Assembly: GCA_013368445.1 (NCBI GenBank)
Contig: JAACJO010000014.1
Location: forward strand, 744,001 to 808,000
Origin: Leucocoprinus leucothites
Lineage: Eukaryota; Basidiomycota; Agaricomycetes; Agaricales; Agaricaceae
Length of the DNA: 64,000 nt
Direction: 5' to 3'
Part shown: piece by piece, positions 1-10,424 of the stretch
Layout: each line of letters starts with the position of its first letter
Position numbering within the stretch: position 1 is the first letter of the stretch
Notes under the pieces: generated by a model
The model's input: only the letters and a program-made list of their open reading frames with translations
What the model was told of the DNA's origin: nothing
Databases searched by the model: none
Made by a program: the position numbers and the translations under genes

Positions 1-60
1 CCGTTGCTCTATCGCCGGACTACTCAGAGGACTCAGAGGCTTGTTGACTTACTGATAGGG

Positions 61-1643
61 ATGTCGCCTGTACCGCCATCCAAAGAAGTTCTCGTTGTGG
101 GTTTGGGTGCAGTAGGCGCTGTATGTACGTTGTTCGTTGCATCAGGCGCACTTTGTGCCACTGCTGATATATGATGCTCGAATTCCCTCAGATGTATATT
201 GTTTGAAAAAGAGTGGACTGGTGCGCGTCACTGTCGTGGCTCGGAGCAATTATGATGCCATCAATGGTGTGAACTCGCTCACCGACTGATTTTTCGTCAC
301 CACTGCTGACACTCTGTGAGATTAGCTCAAGGGCTGACATTTCGCAGTGCAAGGTTTGGTGAAGTAACCGGCTGGCGGCCTGATCGTCGTGGGTCCTATC
401 CCTTGCTGAGAGATAATAATGACTTTGATCTAATTTACTCCAAACCTTATCTCCCGAAATACAGTTTGTAGATCTGTAGCAGATGCCACGGACCAACCGT
501 ATTCATCACCACGAAGGCAATACCGGAAGTTGTGAAGACATCAGATATTCTCAAACCACTACTGTCATCTTCATATGCTGACCTTTACCCTCAGCCCACA
601 TATGTCATAATGCAGAATGGGCTGAATGTTGAGAAAGACTTGTATGACGCTCTTATGAGGCTTGGGAAAGGGCCTGCCAACATCATCAGCACTGCGTTAT
701 ATATCCAATCAAACCTCGTTAGCCCAAATGTCGTGGAACACGGCAGCGTTGTGAGTTGTCTATCATCCGTTGTCGAGAGGGAGTCATGTCTGATGCCTTA
801 TTATATAGGGTCGGACTTCAATTGGGTTGTATCGTCGCGGGGACTACACGACGATGGATTATAGTCCTCAAGAGATCGAGATACTCGAGGACCTTAGGGA
901 TATCTTGTTAATGGGGGGCACCACCCTCACGGTTGTGCCGGAAATCCAACGAGTGAAATTCCAGAAGAACATTCTAAACGTAGCAATGTCTTCACTGCCT
1001 ACTTGAACAGGGTACGTGAATCATACAAATGATATTCGGAGTTGAACACTGATAGTGGATGTAATGCTTGCTCTATTCAGCTATTGTCCTCCAGCAATAT
1101 GGCGCCTCCCCAACAAATCCAACTGTATCATCTTACAAGCTCCTCGTTTCACCCACGACCAAGCATCTGATCCAGCAAAATATGCTACCTTCTTTGAAAG
1201 CCACCTGTGACGAACTAGTGGCACTAGGTATTCCGTACTTTGAATCTTTCAAATCCAGCCGGGACTAACAATGGATGTAAGGTCATGCCATGGGCTTTCC
1301 TGATTCACAAGAAGGTATCCTTTCATCGTACCCCAATGACCTGATGGAATTCTTACAGGGTATATATACGGATCCTTCAAGTGAACATGCACCAACCATG
1401 CTAGTAGATGTGCAGAGGGGCCTGCCGATTGAAGTGGAAGTGATATTCGGTGAGGTCGTGCGGTTGGCTCACGAATTTAATGTTCCCGTTCCCGTAAGTC
1501 CCCGACCGTTTTAAGCCGTCCTCCGACTCCTTCGTATTGAGCTCAACCTCGGGTTCCTTCAGCGAGTTGAGACCCTGTATGGTCTGTTATTAGTCGTTCA
1601 GAACCAGGTTCTGCGGAAGATTGAGGCCAGCCAGGCTTCGTGA
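61..1643 (+). pseudogene. 2-dehydropantoate 2-reductase (ketopantoate reductase)-like, apparently frameshifted
   Basis: In the PanE/ApbA family this NADPH enzyme reduces ketopantoate to pantoate on the pantothenate/CoA route. Seen: an N-terminal Rossmann motif (VLVVGLGAVGAVY) from the ATG at 61, then GWRPDR (about 370-387), the TTKAIPEV block (about 508-531), QNGLNVEKDLYDAL (about 612-653) and the C-terminal PTMLVDVQRGLPIEVE block (about 1396-1443), ending VETLYGLLLVVQNQVLRK before a TGA at 1641. Introns fit at 125-191, 267-325 and 389-464, with others near 755-808, 1012-1098, 1227-1280 and 1494-1560. Two places do not splice cleanly. Near 500 the frame of RSVADATDQPY must slip by one base to reach FITTKAIPEV. 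Near 990 NVAMSSL must slip again to reach AYLNR, otherwise a TGA ends it. Family membership is secure. Whether it is a pseudogene or carries sequence errors is inference. It is convergent with QCR8. Confidence 0.75.
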
Positions 1644-2010
1644 ACTTTAGGAGGCAGCTTAGATTTCATTGGTTTATTTGAAATTCTTTTAATCGGCTGC
1701 GGGTGCTCGTTAAAGGAGCCGATCAACATAGACTGCTATTTTTCGGGTGTTCTCATCGCATCAAGTGCTTCAGTCCCATTGAAACCAGCGAGATGGTAAT
1801 CCATGGGGCCAAGCGTGATTGACACTTTCGCCCGGGGTCAAGAAATAGGACTGCCAGGAGGGCGTTGTACTTGTGCTTTCATCTGCAAAAGGAAGTGTGG
1901 GGTAGCGAAGATAGCCTTGATGCATCCCATGAAACGAGAAAAGAACAAACTCGATAGTCCAAGAGCAATTATGATATGATGACTCTACAACTTCCAAGTC
2001 TATGAAGTAT

Positions 2011-2563
2011 CTAGTGATGTTCTCCCTTGGCCATTGCGGCAATATGACCCGCCTTGCTGTTTTGGTAGGTGTCGTAGCTCCTGGCCCATGCATAGACGCC
2101 ATAGCCTATGTTGTTCAGGTGGTTTCGATTATTTAACGAACGAGCAACATGGAAAAGTGAATGGTACGCACCAATGCCGAATGGGATAACCCAAAACTTA
2201 AATTCGCCAGCGAGTCGGCGATAACCGTTGAAGAGGTATTCTCGGAACATGTTGGGTGCAGACTTTGTCTGCCATGGAGAGATGGCTATTTGGCAGGAAG
2301 CGTAAGAAGATGAGTTGTGGAGGGATATTTGGAGGCGCACTATATTGGATGAGGCCTCTCTGGGGAGTACCACGCTTGTCGCCCCACCACAGATTCTAAT
2401 ACACATCCTTTTTGAGTGTTTTCTACAGTATTTCGCGAATTTAAAAGCCTTACATAGACCCTGGCTGTTGAAAACGAATGTCAATTGACCTTGAAGGTTT
2501 ATGAGAGAATAAGAAGGACTCACGTCCGGGCATGCCATCTGCGCGTGCAAGTGTGGGTCTCAT
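2011..2563 (-). CDS. QCR8: Cytochrome b-c1 complex subunit 8 (ubiquinol-cytochrome c reductase, QCR8)
   Basis: A small inner-membrane subunit of respiratory complex III that packs against cytochrome b. The spliced protein is 104 aa. It starts MRPTLARADGMPG, continues RVYNLWWGDKRGTPQRGLIQ, then SPWQTKSAPNMFREYLFNGY and RRLAGEFKFWVIPFGIGYG (the membrane segment), and ends with a YDTYQNSKAGHIA tail, the usual fungal QCR8 order. Exons on the minus strand are 2563-2524, 2464-2454, 2395-2341, 2285-2172 and 2105-2011. Introns are 55-66 nt. The second exon is only 11 nt and is needed to keep the frame and supply P-R-V-Y. The start at 2563 was chosen because it gives the conserved MRP..MPG N-terminus. 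The long open frame through part of this locus reads introns and is not the protein. The gene is divergent from OST4, about 250 bp away. Confidence 0.9.
2454..2464 (-). other. QCR8: 11-nt microexon of QCR8
   Basis: An 11-nt coding exon flanked by AG (just upstream, at 2465-2466) and GTAAGG (2448-2453). With a phase-1 donor before it and a phase-0 exit it encodes the end of P plus R-V-Y, joining MPG to NLWWGDK. Skipping it would shift the frame. It is inferred from frame, splice sites and family alignment, not from transcripts. Confidence 0.75.
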
Positions 2564-2816
2564 GATGAATTAAGGTAAAAGAGAGCGGGTGATAGTAGGA
2601 GGAAGTGAGTAGAATGTTTCCGGCATTGAGCAAACAACTCCGGACCCATCCGCCTGAAATGCCAAACACGACCAAATAAATCAGCATCATTCCATCAGCT
2701 TGAGAATGCTGGACACGTTAACCGCGACCAAAATCTACTCTCCTTGTGAGTTCAGTTCTTGAAGCCAGTGTCGACCCGTACTCTAACATTTTGTACAATA
2801 TAGTGTATAATACGCC
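2564..2816. promoter_or_regulatory. Shared divergent promoter region QCR8 / OST4
   Basis: The 253 bp between the divergent start codons of QCR8 (minus) and OST4 (plus) must hold both promoters and leaders. An ATG at 2707 opens MLDTLTATKIYSP followed by a GT donor, so an alternative first exon or a leader intron ending at the AG near 2802 is possible. No clear TATA element was seen. Confidence 0.45.
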
Positions 2817-2951
2817 ATGATAACTCACCAGACGCTGTATACCCTTGCGAACACACTTGGAATTCTTGCTATGTTCGTCGTAGTGGGTTACCATGTTTTG
2901 GCCGTGAATGCACGGTATCTAGAGGGGGATGCGAAGCAGAAGAGCCATTAG
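2817..2951 (+). CDS. OST4: Oligosaccharyltransferase subunit OST4
   Basis: A 44-residue single-span subunit of the ER oligosaccharyltransferase that bridges Stt3 and Ost3/6 during N-glycosylation. The protein starts MITHQTLYTLANTLGILAMF and continues VVVGYHVLAVNA. This matches the OST4 pattern: MI, a short polar start, LA..LG inside the membrane helix, then a YH motif after it. The charged tail (RYLEGDAKQKSH) is cytosolic by family topology. It is one intronless coding exon with its TAG at 2949-2951. A short upstream ATG exon at 2707 could encode an alternative N-terminus, but the canonical start MI at 2817 fits the family length better. It is easily missed because of its size. Confidence 0.85.
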   Translation: MITHQTLYTLANTLGILAMFVVVGYHVLAVNARYLEGDAKQKSH

Positions 2952-4023
2952 ATTGATCCCGTGTTGTGAGTACAGTGCTGTTGCTCCTTGACCGTGTTCT
3001 GAACTTCTCAAAGTTGTTAGGTTCTAGAATCTATACCTTCCGTCGCTGTGTTCTAAACCGTGCCTGCCAAATTAATTTATTCTCCATTCGCACTACTCGA
3101 TCTATCGCTATTTCTGAGCTCGGCGGCTCAAATGCTCAATATTCCCTGCATCCCCGCCACATCCCACTCGTCTACAACAAGAAGGGATTGTTCTTCAGAT
3201 CGGGTCTTAAGAGAACCACCCTGTTTCGAGGGTCTACTTGTTTCCGACTCCGCTTTTCAAGGTGACAGCCAGTTCGGACTCAGTAATCGTGTCCTTAGTT
3301 GTTAATAGACGACCTTGTCCTGGGGCTGGTTGGTATTACCCGCATTTGTGAGCCATCTTTAAACATACGTATAGCCCTCTTGTTCGCTGTCGATTGGGGG
3401 ACAAGGGCGTTAGTGATGTCGTCATTGATCATTGCTGACTGTAGTGCAGACATGCCCTGCAAGTTAGGAGCTTGATTCATGAAATCCCCTACAACAGGTC
3501 AGGCGCTGAGCCAGCAAGTATAGACCTGCGACACATGTCATATGAACGTGTATCAAAGCCGAGTCCTTGGTTAAGCACGTTGCATCATTATTTTCAGTTT
3601 CAAGCTCTCTGTCCAGTGTCGAGTCCCTCTAACAATGGCGCCGTTTCAGACTTGCTAGCCCACTCCTTGTTTGTGCACTGTCCACTCACTGTGACGGCCC
3701 TGGCAGGAATCAGACAGACTAGTTGCAACAAACGCATAGAACAATCGTTGCCTCGTGGCAAACGCCTGGTTCCCGTGTTACGAATTACCAAGATTACAGC
3801 ACCGTGCATGTCAGAATGTACCTCAATCATCAAAACGAATTTTTGATCCACGTATGTGACTCATGGTTGCGCTTTAATATCTGGTCAACTCAGCGCTAAC
3901 TATCCCTCTCATTTCCTAAACTACCTCCCCAGTTCGTCCTGTTACTGGTATCGCTACCACTCCTTTCGCCTCGTTGACACCAGGATCCATACTGCTGCTG
4001 CTGAAGCGTTCATTGCTGGCCTC
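2952..4023. other. Intergenic stretch, no recognised gene
   Basis: About 1.07 kb between OST4 and the ATPase gene. Short open frames exist on both strands (plus at 2966-3265 and 3472-3846; minus at 3295-3480 and 3600-3851). None shows a family motif, a convincing exon chain or a signal peptide. Part of the 3' half may be 5' leader or an additional first exon of the ATPase gene. Confidence 0.5.
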
Positions 4024-6847
4024 ATGAATACAACAAGCACAAACGCGGAAAGCTCTTCTGCAGCCAGGCTTCGAAGCCTGCGTCCTGTCAGCTCTAACCT
4101 CAACCACCATAACCTGCATCGGATGCCCTCCATGCAGTGGTTGTTCAGGAGCAACATCCCCCGTCATCGCCGTTCGCTCCTTGGGCCTGACATACAAAAA
4201 CGTAACATTTTTGGAATGAGTGAAGTCCTGAGCGTCCTCGCCAGTGTGAGGCAATTTCATTCTTTTTCCTCGCCAAGAGCCTGTTTTGCTAACGCCCATG
4301 ATGATTATATGTCGCGATCGTATGTTAGCCCGTAGAAACTGTCCGTGCCTTGACCGAATCAAAACGACAACTCGCTGAGGCTCGACGTGAAGTTGAAGAG
4401 CACCGGGAACGCGAACGTACCACTTTCCGCCCCAGACACACGTTGCCTCGCCTACCCGGGTTCTTTCCAAGAAAAGCTGAGATGCAAACTCTGGAGCGTA
4501 CTCTTGGCGGAGACCCCGCTTTCACTGTTGTTTTCGGTGCGAGCTCCGTTGGGAAGGTGGGTTTCGATCACTCTCTAATCGGTCAAATTACGAGAATGTG
4601 CTGATCGTTGGCGGGTACCTAACCCCGTTTCATTGTTCTTGTTCTACGACAGACTGCGCTCTTACGGGAAGTGCTATCTCAGCCACAATACCATGTCTTT
4701 CACTTCGACCTTCGTATCGCTGGTTTTGCAGATTTGTCGAGTTTGTACATGCGCTTGAGTACCCAGTTGGAGATGTTTTTTGAAGAGATTGCACATCAGA
4801 TGGAGGGTTACGAGGAATTTCGGAATGAAGCATTGAGTTTCAAGGTGCGCTACTTCGTTAAATTGGCTCCAAACATATTTCCCGAAATGTTTATCTATGT
4901 GATTAGCACGATCGTACCGCTGTACAAAATCGTCTTGAGGCTTCCAATGACCATCGAGCTCGAATCCGAACAAGTGATGTGGCACGTTTAATGGAACTCT
5001 TCCAGGTTCATCTTATTCTTCTATCCTCTCCAGAAGTCCAAGAAGCCTGACTAAAACATTGAATGTTCCAAACAGAACTCGTTGTCCAGGTATTGGGAGT
5101 TTGATCCCTTCACAGATGAAGACACCAAGCACCCCACGACCCACCGACAAGGCTCTGACGTCACTTCCGAAGCCACACATGTGGACCCTCTAGTTGCTCA
5201 ACAAACTGCGGTAAAGCCAAAGCGGCGTTGGTTCAGCAAATGGAAGGGAAAGCGGAAGGCGAAGGGAAGGGAAATTCCTATGGAAGAACCAAAACCAAAA
5301 GAAAGACCAGTCAAGAAAATGCCGGTGCGTTTCGGAGTAATATCCGTCATGGAAACCTACCCAACTTACAATCGACAATACATACACACGTACATAGGTC
5401 ATTTTCTTTGATGAGGCGCATAAACTGTAAGCTTTACACGTCCCTTGGGCGCCGCTTTTCAATTTCTCGCCTGACCACATCTCTTCAGACCGACACTCAT
5501 TCAATCGACGGATACGATGAAATGTCTGCTGGACTCCATGCTGGTTCTCACAAAACAAGACAGACTATGCCATGTCATCCACGCGACAAGTGACCCGTTT
5601 TACCAAACCTGGTTAAGGCAGCTCAACGTCATGCAACACTGCAGGGTAAGTTCTATTGCGATATTCCTTCAGTCTGCCTTCTGATTACTTCGCCTTCATC
5701 CACAGATCATTACTATCGGAGACTGTACCAAAGCCGAAACTCGGACGTATTTCCGTGATCACCTTATTCCACGCGTTCCAGAACGTCTCCGCGGTCGTCT
5801 TGAGTTTGAAGGTCTATACGAGGCATTTGGTGGAAAGCTTGGTCATTGGCAGGATTTCATCACTGATTTTGGTACTTTTTCACTTCTTCCTGGTTCCGTA
5901 GACGAACACTAACAATGGATTCTGTGATTGCAGTCAATTCTCATGGACAAATCGATATCCGGTCCAGCTCGCACTTTCTCCAGGCCCACGCGCTCTTGAA
6001 CCTTCACATCATCCACTCGTCACAAGCAGCCACCGGCGGACCCCCGGACGCCACTAATTCCGAAAATGGTCACGGTCATTCCCGAGGACCTAGCGGAGAG
6101 CGAGATGAGAGACGAGGAGGTACTGCAGCGAGTTATGCCAGCGCTAGCGGCCGTGAATCTCTTCATCCCAACCTTGGCCCTGCCGGTTTTCGTATCTACT
6201 CCCCCACGCCTAATACCCATGAACCTGGCCCTGATCCATATATGAACGTTCTCGCCAACGATGAACGGTCAGTAGCCATGGTCGCTGGATATTACTCCGC
6301 CGATTTTACAGCGATGCAGTTGTTGAAGGTGATGAGCCGCCTGACGAAGGCTGATACACCATATTTGCCTTATTTCATGCTATGTCGGGAGCTGGGTGTC
6401 CGAGCTGTGGATGGGATGGTCAAGGGTAGGGTTCTAGAAGTTCGCTGGACAGAACCAGTGAGCAAAGATAATGGAGAAGAGGAGCAAATGCTACGAGCGT
6501 CTCTCACCGGGTATTCTGGCCTTGGAATACCACCCCCTCCTCCAATGAATTACGATGCCGCCATGGCTGCTAGCAGAAGCGGGACTGCAGTTGATACCTT
6601 GGGTCCTCCACCGCCTATTGATGATGAGGAAGGTATGGTCCCTGTACTACCCGGCGATGTGCGTGGGGCTGTGCACAGTGGCATTCCAGCGGATCCGTAC
6701 GAAGAGGAGTATCTGGAGCTTGTTGGACCTAAGCTCATACCTGTTACTCCGATCATGCGATATGCGATGGCAGAGGTCATCGAGGAATATGAAGATGACC
6801 AGTCCAACTCTGATTATGCCTCGCTCCCTGATCCAGACGAGTATTAG
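4024..6847 (+). CDS. P-loop ATPase of the ATPase_2 (PF01637-like) type with C-terminal helical domain
   Basis: A predicted ATPase, probably mitochondrial; the substrate is unknown. Exons: 4024-4245, 4329-4556, 4653-4844, 4907-5005, 5076-5324, 5399-5427, 5489-5645, 5706-5871 and 5934-6847. All junctions keep frame. An Arg-rich N-terminus (FRSNIPRHRRSLLG) resembles a presequence. Then come a charged helix (LTESKRQLAEARREVEEHRER), PGFFPRKAEM, Walker A GASSVGKTALL split by an intron, a basic linker (KPKRRWFSKWKGKRKAKGRE), Walker B VIFFDEAHK, the sensor-like HATSDPF, a lid region, and a C-terminal domain with LPYFMLCRELGVRAVDGM and VLEVRWTEPV. An acidic tail follows. The start is uncertain: ATGs at 4024 and 4123 are both in frame and an upstream exon is possible. 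The family is widespread in basidiomycetes but I know of no assigned role. It is convergent with the helicase. Confidence 0.8.
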
Positions 6848-7085
6848 CTTTTCCTTCCATAGTTGCTCGCGGCTCTATTTCTGTTCTTTTGTTCTTTTCC
6901 GATGGTGATGAATTGCTTTGATGCTTGTCTGTTCTGTGTTTGTCTGGTTGATGTTTTTCCCTGTTTTTCCCGTCAAGTTCAGTCTACAACCTTTTGTATC
7001 ATCCTATCTCTGCATTGTACAGTAGCCCATCCATATATTTCCCTCCATTCCTCCTCGATCATTACCGGCATACATCCTGTAGTAT

Positions 7086-10000
7086 TTATTCCAACCCCGC
7101 GAATTTCACGTCTGCGTTGCTTTCAAGCCACGCTAGCCATTTCTTCAAATATGATCCTCCATGTGTGATTGTTGATGAATCACCAACGACGCACTACGGA
7201 AAAGCTAAGACTCAATGGAAACGTAGTAAATCAATTATACATACGAGGTGCCTCCTCGCTCTGGTCATAGCCACTATCACATTGGTCAGCGTTTGTAGAG
7301 CGTTAAGGGGAATAAGACATACCATTTAATCTTCGCTTCTCCTTCAGGAATCCTACCTCCCTCTGAAAATCAAAGTCAAACCGAGTCACGAGGATGCTGG
7401 CAATCTCCAAAGGAACTCACCGAATCATTACTGCGCACCAGACTAATGACGATGGCCTCCTTCTCCCGGCCTTGCATCCCATCAACGGTACCGATCTCAA
7501 GCTCAGGGCCATACTTTGGTCTCAACAAGGACGTCAACAACGTCACTTGCGCTTGATACCTAGAGTTTAGTTCAGACTGTTAGCATCCCAGACGGAGCAT
7601 ATTCGAATGAGTACACACGGAGTGATGATCGCGATCTGAGACGGGAGAACACCCGCATTGACCTTTTCAAACATGCTTAGCCTCTTGAGTGAAATGGGTA
7701 TATAAAAAAGGGAGACCTACGAGCTTATCAACCCAATTGCCTATGATAGTTGCCTCATTCTCATTACATCGGCTACCCTCATCACCATCTGCGCTGTCCA
7801 CCCTCTCATAATACTCACACCCGGATGTATCGAAGAACACAACGGGCGTTCGAAGTAGCTCCTTTGCGTCTTCTTCTGAGTCGAGAGAAGTGTTGGGTAG
7901 ATCATCCAACAGGTGGGACACGACGGACTCATGGGGTACGAGCTTCGATGAGTAGAGCGTTTCAGATGGGAATTCGCAAATGTCTGCGTGCATTCTGTGA
8001 CGAGTAGATACATTAGCGATCATGCTTAAAGGATGAATAACGTGACGCACCGATATTGGATTTCAAGCATCTTCTTGATGCGCGAGCTATACATCTGCTC
8101 GAGGCGATCAAATAATGTAGTCTCTAGAGTGCGAGGGGGTATGAGAACCGGCTTGCTCATTGAGGGTGGGTTTGCTTTTATCATCTCATCGCCCGAGACC
8201 GCAGAAGAGCTGTTTTCGGAACCGGATAACGGCGGTGGCTCTGGTGTATCCTTTGGAGGTTTCTCTGCCTTGACAGCTTTTCCAGAACGATTGGTGGGTT
8301 GCTTCGATTTCTTTTTTCCCTTGTCTTTCTTCTCCTTGTCAATTGAGATAATCGTAGGTGGTAGTTGCATCGGGTCACCAGCAAGGATGAGCTTTTTTGC
8401 CTTGAAAATAGGTATCCAACAAACCTGGGTGGGCAATGAGAAAGGGTTTCAAGTGCATACGTGACCAAGCTAGTACACTTACAGCCTCTAGTGCTTGCGT
8501 GGCTTCATCGATGATGACAACATCAAACTCATGGTTTTGAAGCTGCCGACCACCAGACGTATGACACGTCGCAAGAACCACCTGGACCCTTTGTCAGTCC
8601 TGATACTTCTCGAGAAACAGAAAGCCTGCATACCTGAGCTTCACTCAGCACCGACTTTACTACACCACCTTCTCGCTGTCGATACCTGCATCGCAGAATG
8701 TGAGCTACTTAGACGAATTGATTGGGGTCAAGGCCGTACTCCTTCCGTAACGCCTTAACCTCGTCCCAAAGTTTCCTGCGTTCAGCACCTCTGGGAGCTT
8801 TCCCCTTACTTCCCTTCCCTTTCCCAGAAAGGACGTTGAGCGTGGCTTCGAGTTCACTCTTGACGTCCTTCGCTAGAGCTGCCTCTGAGAATATCAGTAC
8901 ACATAGTTCAGTGCTTTTCACGAGACTAATCCATACCTGATCAGATCGAGTAGCTTGAGCCTCAAGCGTATTGTCCAAGATCCCTTGATGAGCCATTACT
9001 CGAGCCGGATGACCAATACGCGTCACCCTTATTTTTTGACTCTTATCTTGTACCGGTAGGGCTAGGAGTCTTTCGAGAATATTATCGACAGAAAGGTTTG
9101 AAGCACCACAAACGAGAAGACGTTGGGGTTTGGGGTTTGTAGGAGTGACAGTGGTGAGTTGTCGAATTAACTCAATCAGGGTATGTGTCTTTCCAGTCCC
9201 TACATACATGAATTAATAACAGCATATAAGTAGAGATATATGTATCAAAGCATACCTGGGGGACCATGAATACAAGCAACCTCGGGAGATTCGAGACAAA
9301 ACTTGATAGCAGCTTTTTGACTCGGGTTGAGGTTTTCGTCAAAGAAATCGATGTTTGTAATAGGAGAAAGGTCAGAGGGTGGATGTATTCCCAATAATAC
9401 CCGCATAAGGGGTGTCATCTGCAGAGACCTGTCATCCTGGATGGTCTTTGAGCGAAATCCACAATGGATATAGCAGTGAAACGTACCGAGTGACCCCCAA
9501 CAATGCGTTCCAGGCGATCAATCGCTTTATCCATCCTGTATCATGGGTTAAATAGCCTGAATGCAAACTATGGCATACGAGCCTACCTATCATAGGTCAC
9601 GCTATTCGCAAGTTTGACAACCCGGCATCGTTCTGGTAAGTTGAGATCATCAGAACTTCCTTCTCTGAGATCTATGGCAATGACAATGCGAGTGTCAGAG
9701 ACCTGAGGCAGCATCAATACAGAATGAAAGCAGCAAGGATTAAAATTTGAGAGCTTACCTTGTACACGACGCCTTCGGCTTCCTGTTGGACTTTCTCTTC
9801 GCTCGCAGACGCTTTCTTCGATTTCTTCACTGGTGCATTGCCCGTAACATTCTGTTCTATTCGCGCAATATCGCCTGGCCTACGTAAACTGTGAGTTATG
9901 CATTCCCGGAACTGTTGGATGACGCACCTGAACGTATGAGGTGGAAATATGGGAGAAGTGTGGTACGCAGACGGTCGTTCCAATTCAACGAGACTGCCTT

Positions 10001-10234
10001 TCATAAATCTTAGCAGAATATACAATCTATACCATGGCCTATTCACGTTTTGCCCCCTAGGCCAATGCTGATGCCTGAAACGCCTAAGCCACCAAGCGAA
10101 AGCCCCTTCTGCTCCAAAAGCTTCGGGCCACAGTTTGATAAAAGCAGTGAGCTGCGTTCGATCTCTGCTTCGCGTTCCTTGGCCAATAAAACGCGCTGTC
10201 TAGCAATGAAAGCGGTGATCGTAGCATCCGCCAT
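7086..10234 (-). CDS. Superfamily 1 DNA/RNA helicase of the SMUBP2 (IGHMBP2) / Hcs1 type
   Basis: An ATP-dependent 5'-3' helicase of the Upf1-like SF1B group. Seen in order on the minus strand: the start [20 protein letters not shown] (ATG at 10234), [20 protein letters not shown] (about 9600-9490), [16 protein letters not shown] (Q motif region), Walker A GPPGTGKTHT split by an intron near 9200-9255, the IDEATQALE motif (about 8490-8520), [14 protein letters not shown] (about 8355-8390), LEIQYRMH (across an intron near 8010-8060), [16 protein letters not shown], then [10 protein letters not shown] (about 7240-7270) and CVVGDS. It ends [14 protein letters not shown] with a TAA at 7086-7088. 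A Lys-rich, Ser-rich insert sits after the GDPMQLPP motif (about 8180-8350). It stops right after the helicase core, so the R3H and AN1 finger of animal IGHMBP2 appear absent, as in yeast Hcs1. At least ten short introns interrupt it. Confidence 0.88.
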
Positions 10235-10424
10235 GACGAAAATGATGAGAGGATGAGAACAAATTGAGTATTTAGGCAGGGTCAGCTGGAGATGATGGCT
10301 TAGAAAATCGCGTTATCTGATTTCTGCTCCTTATGGTGTTTGAGTTCCTCTGTCATGGGACTTGGCTTTAATAACGACGGGAACGCAATTCTTCCCAAGC
10401 TCAAACTCTTCACTCTTGACGACG
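10235..10424. promoter_or_regulatory. Divergent promoter region, helicase / M20 amidohydrolase copy 1
   Basis: 190 bp separate the helicase start (minus, 10234) from the chosen start of M20 copy 1 (plus, 10425). An in-frame ATG at 10362 could extend the M20 protein by 21 residues. It was not chosen because copy 2 has no matching extension. Confidence 0.4.

Noticed and set aside
2011..2550. Continuous 179-aa minus-strand frame taken as one protein
   Set aside because: It reads through four introns. Only the spliced 104-aa version gives the full QCR8 sequence, including WWGDKRGTPQRG.
3916..4470. 184-aa minus-strand open frame opposite the ATPase N-terminus
   Set aside because: The plus-strand exon chain here has Walker A and consistent splicing. 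The minus frame has no motif and crosses the ATPase intron.
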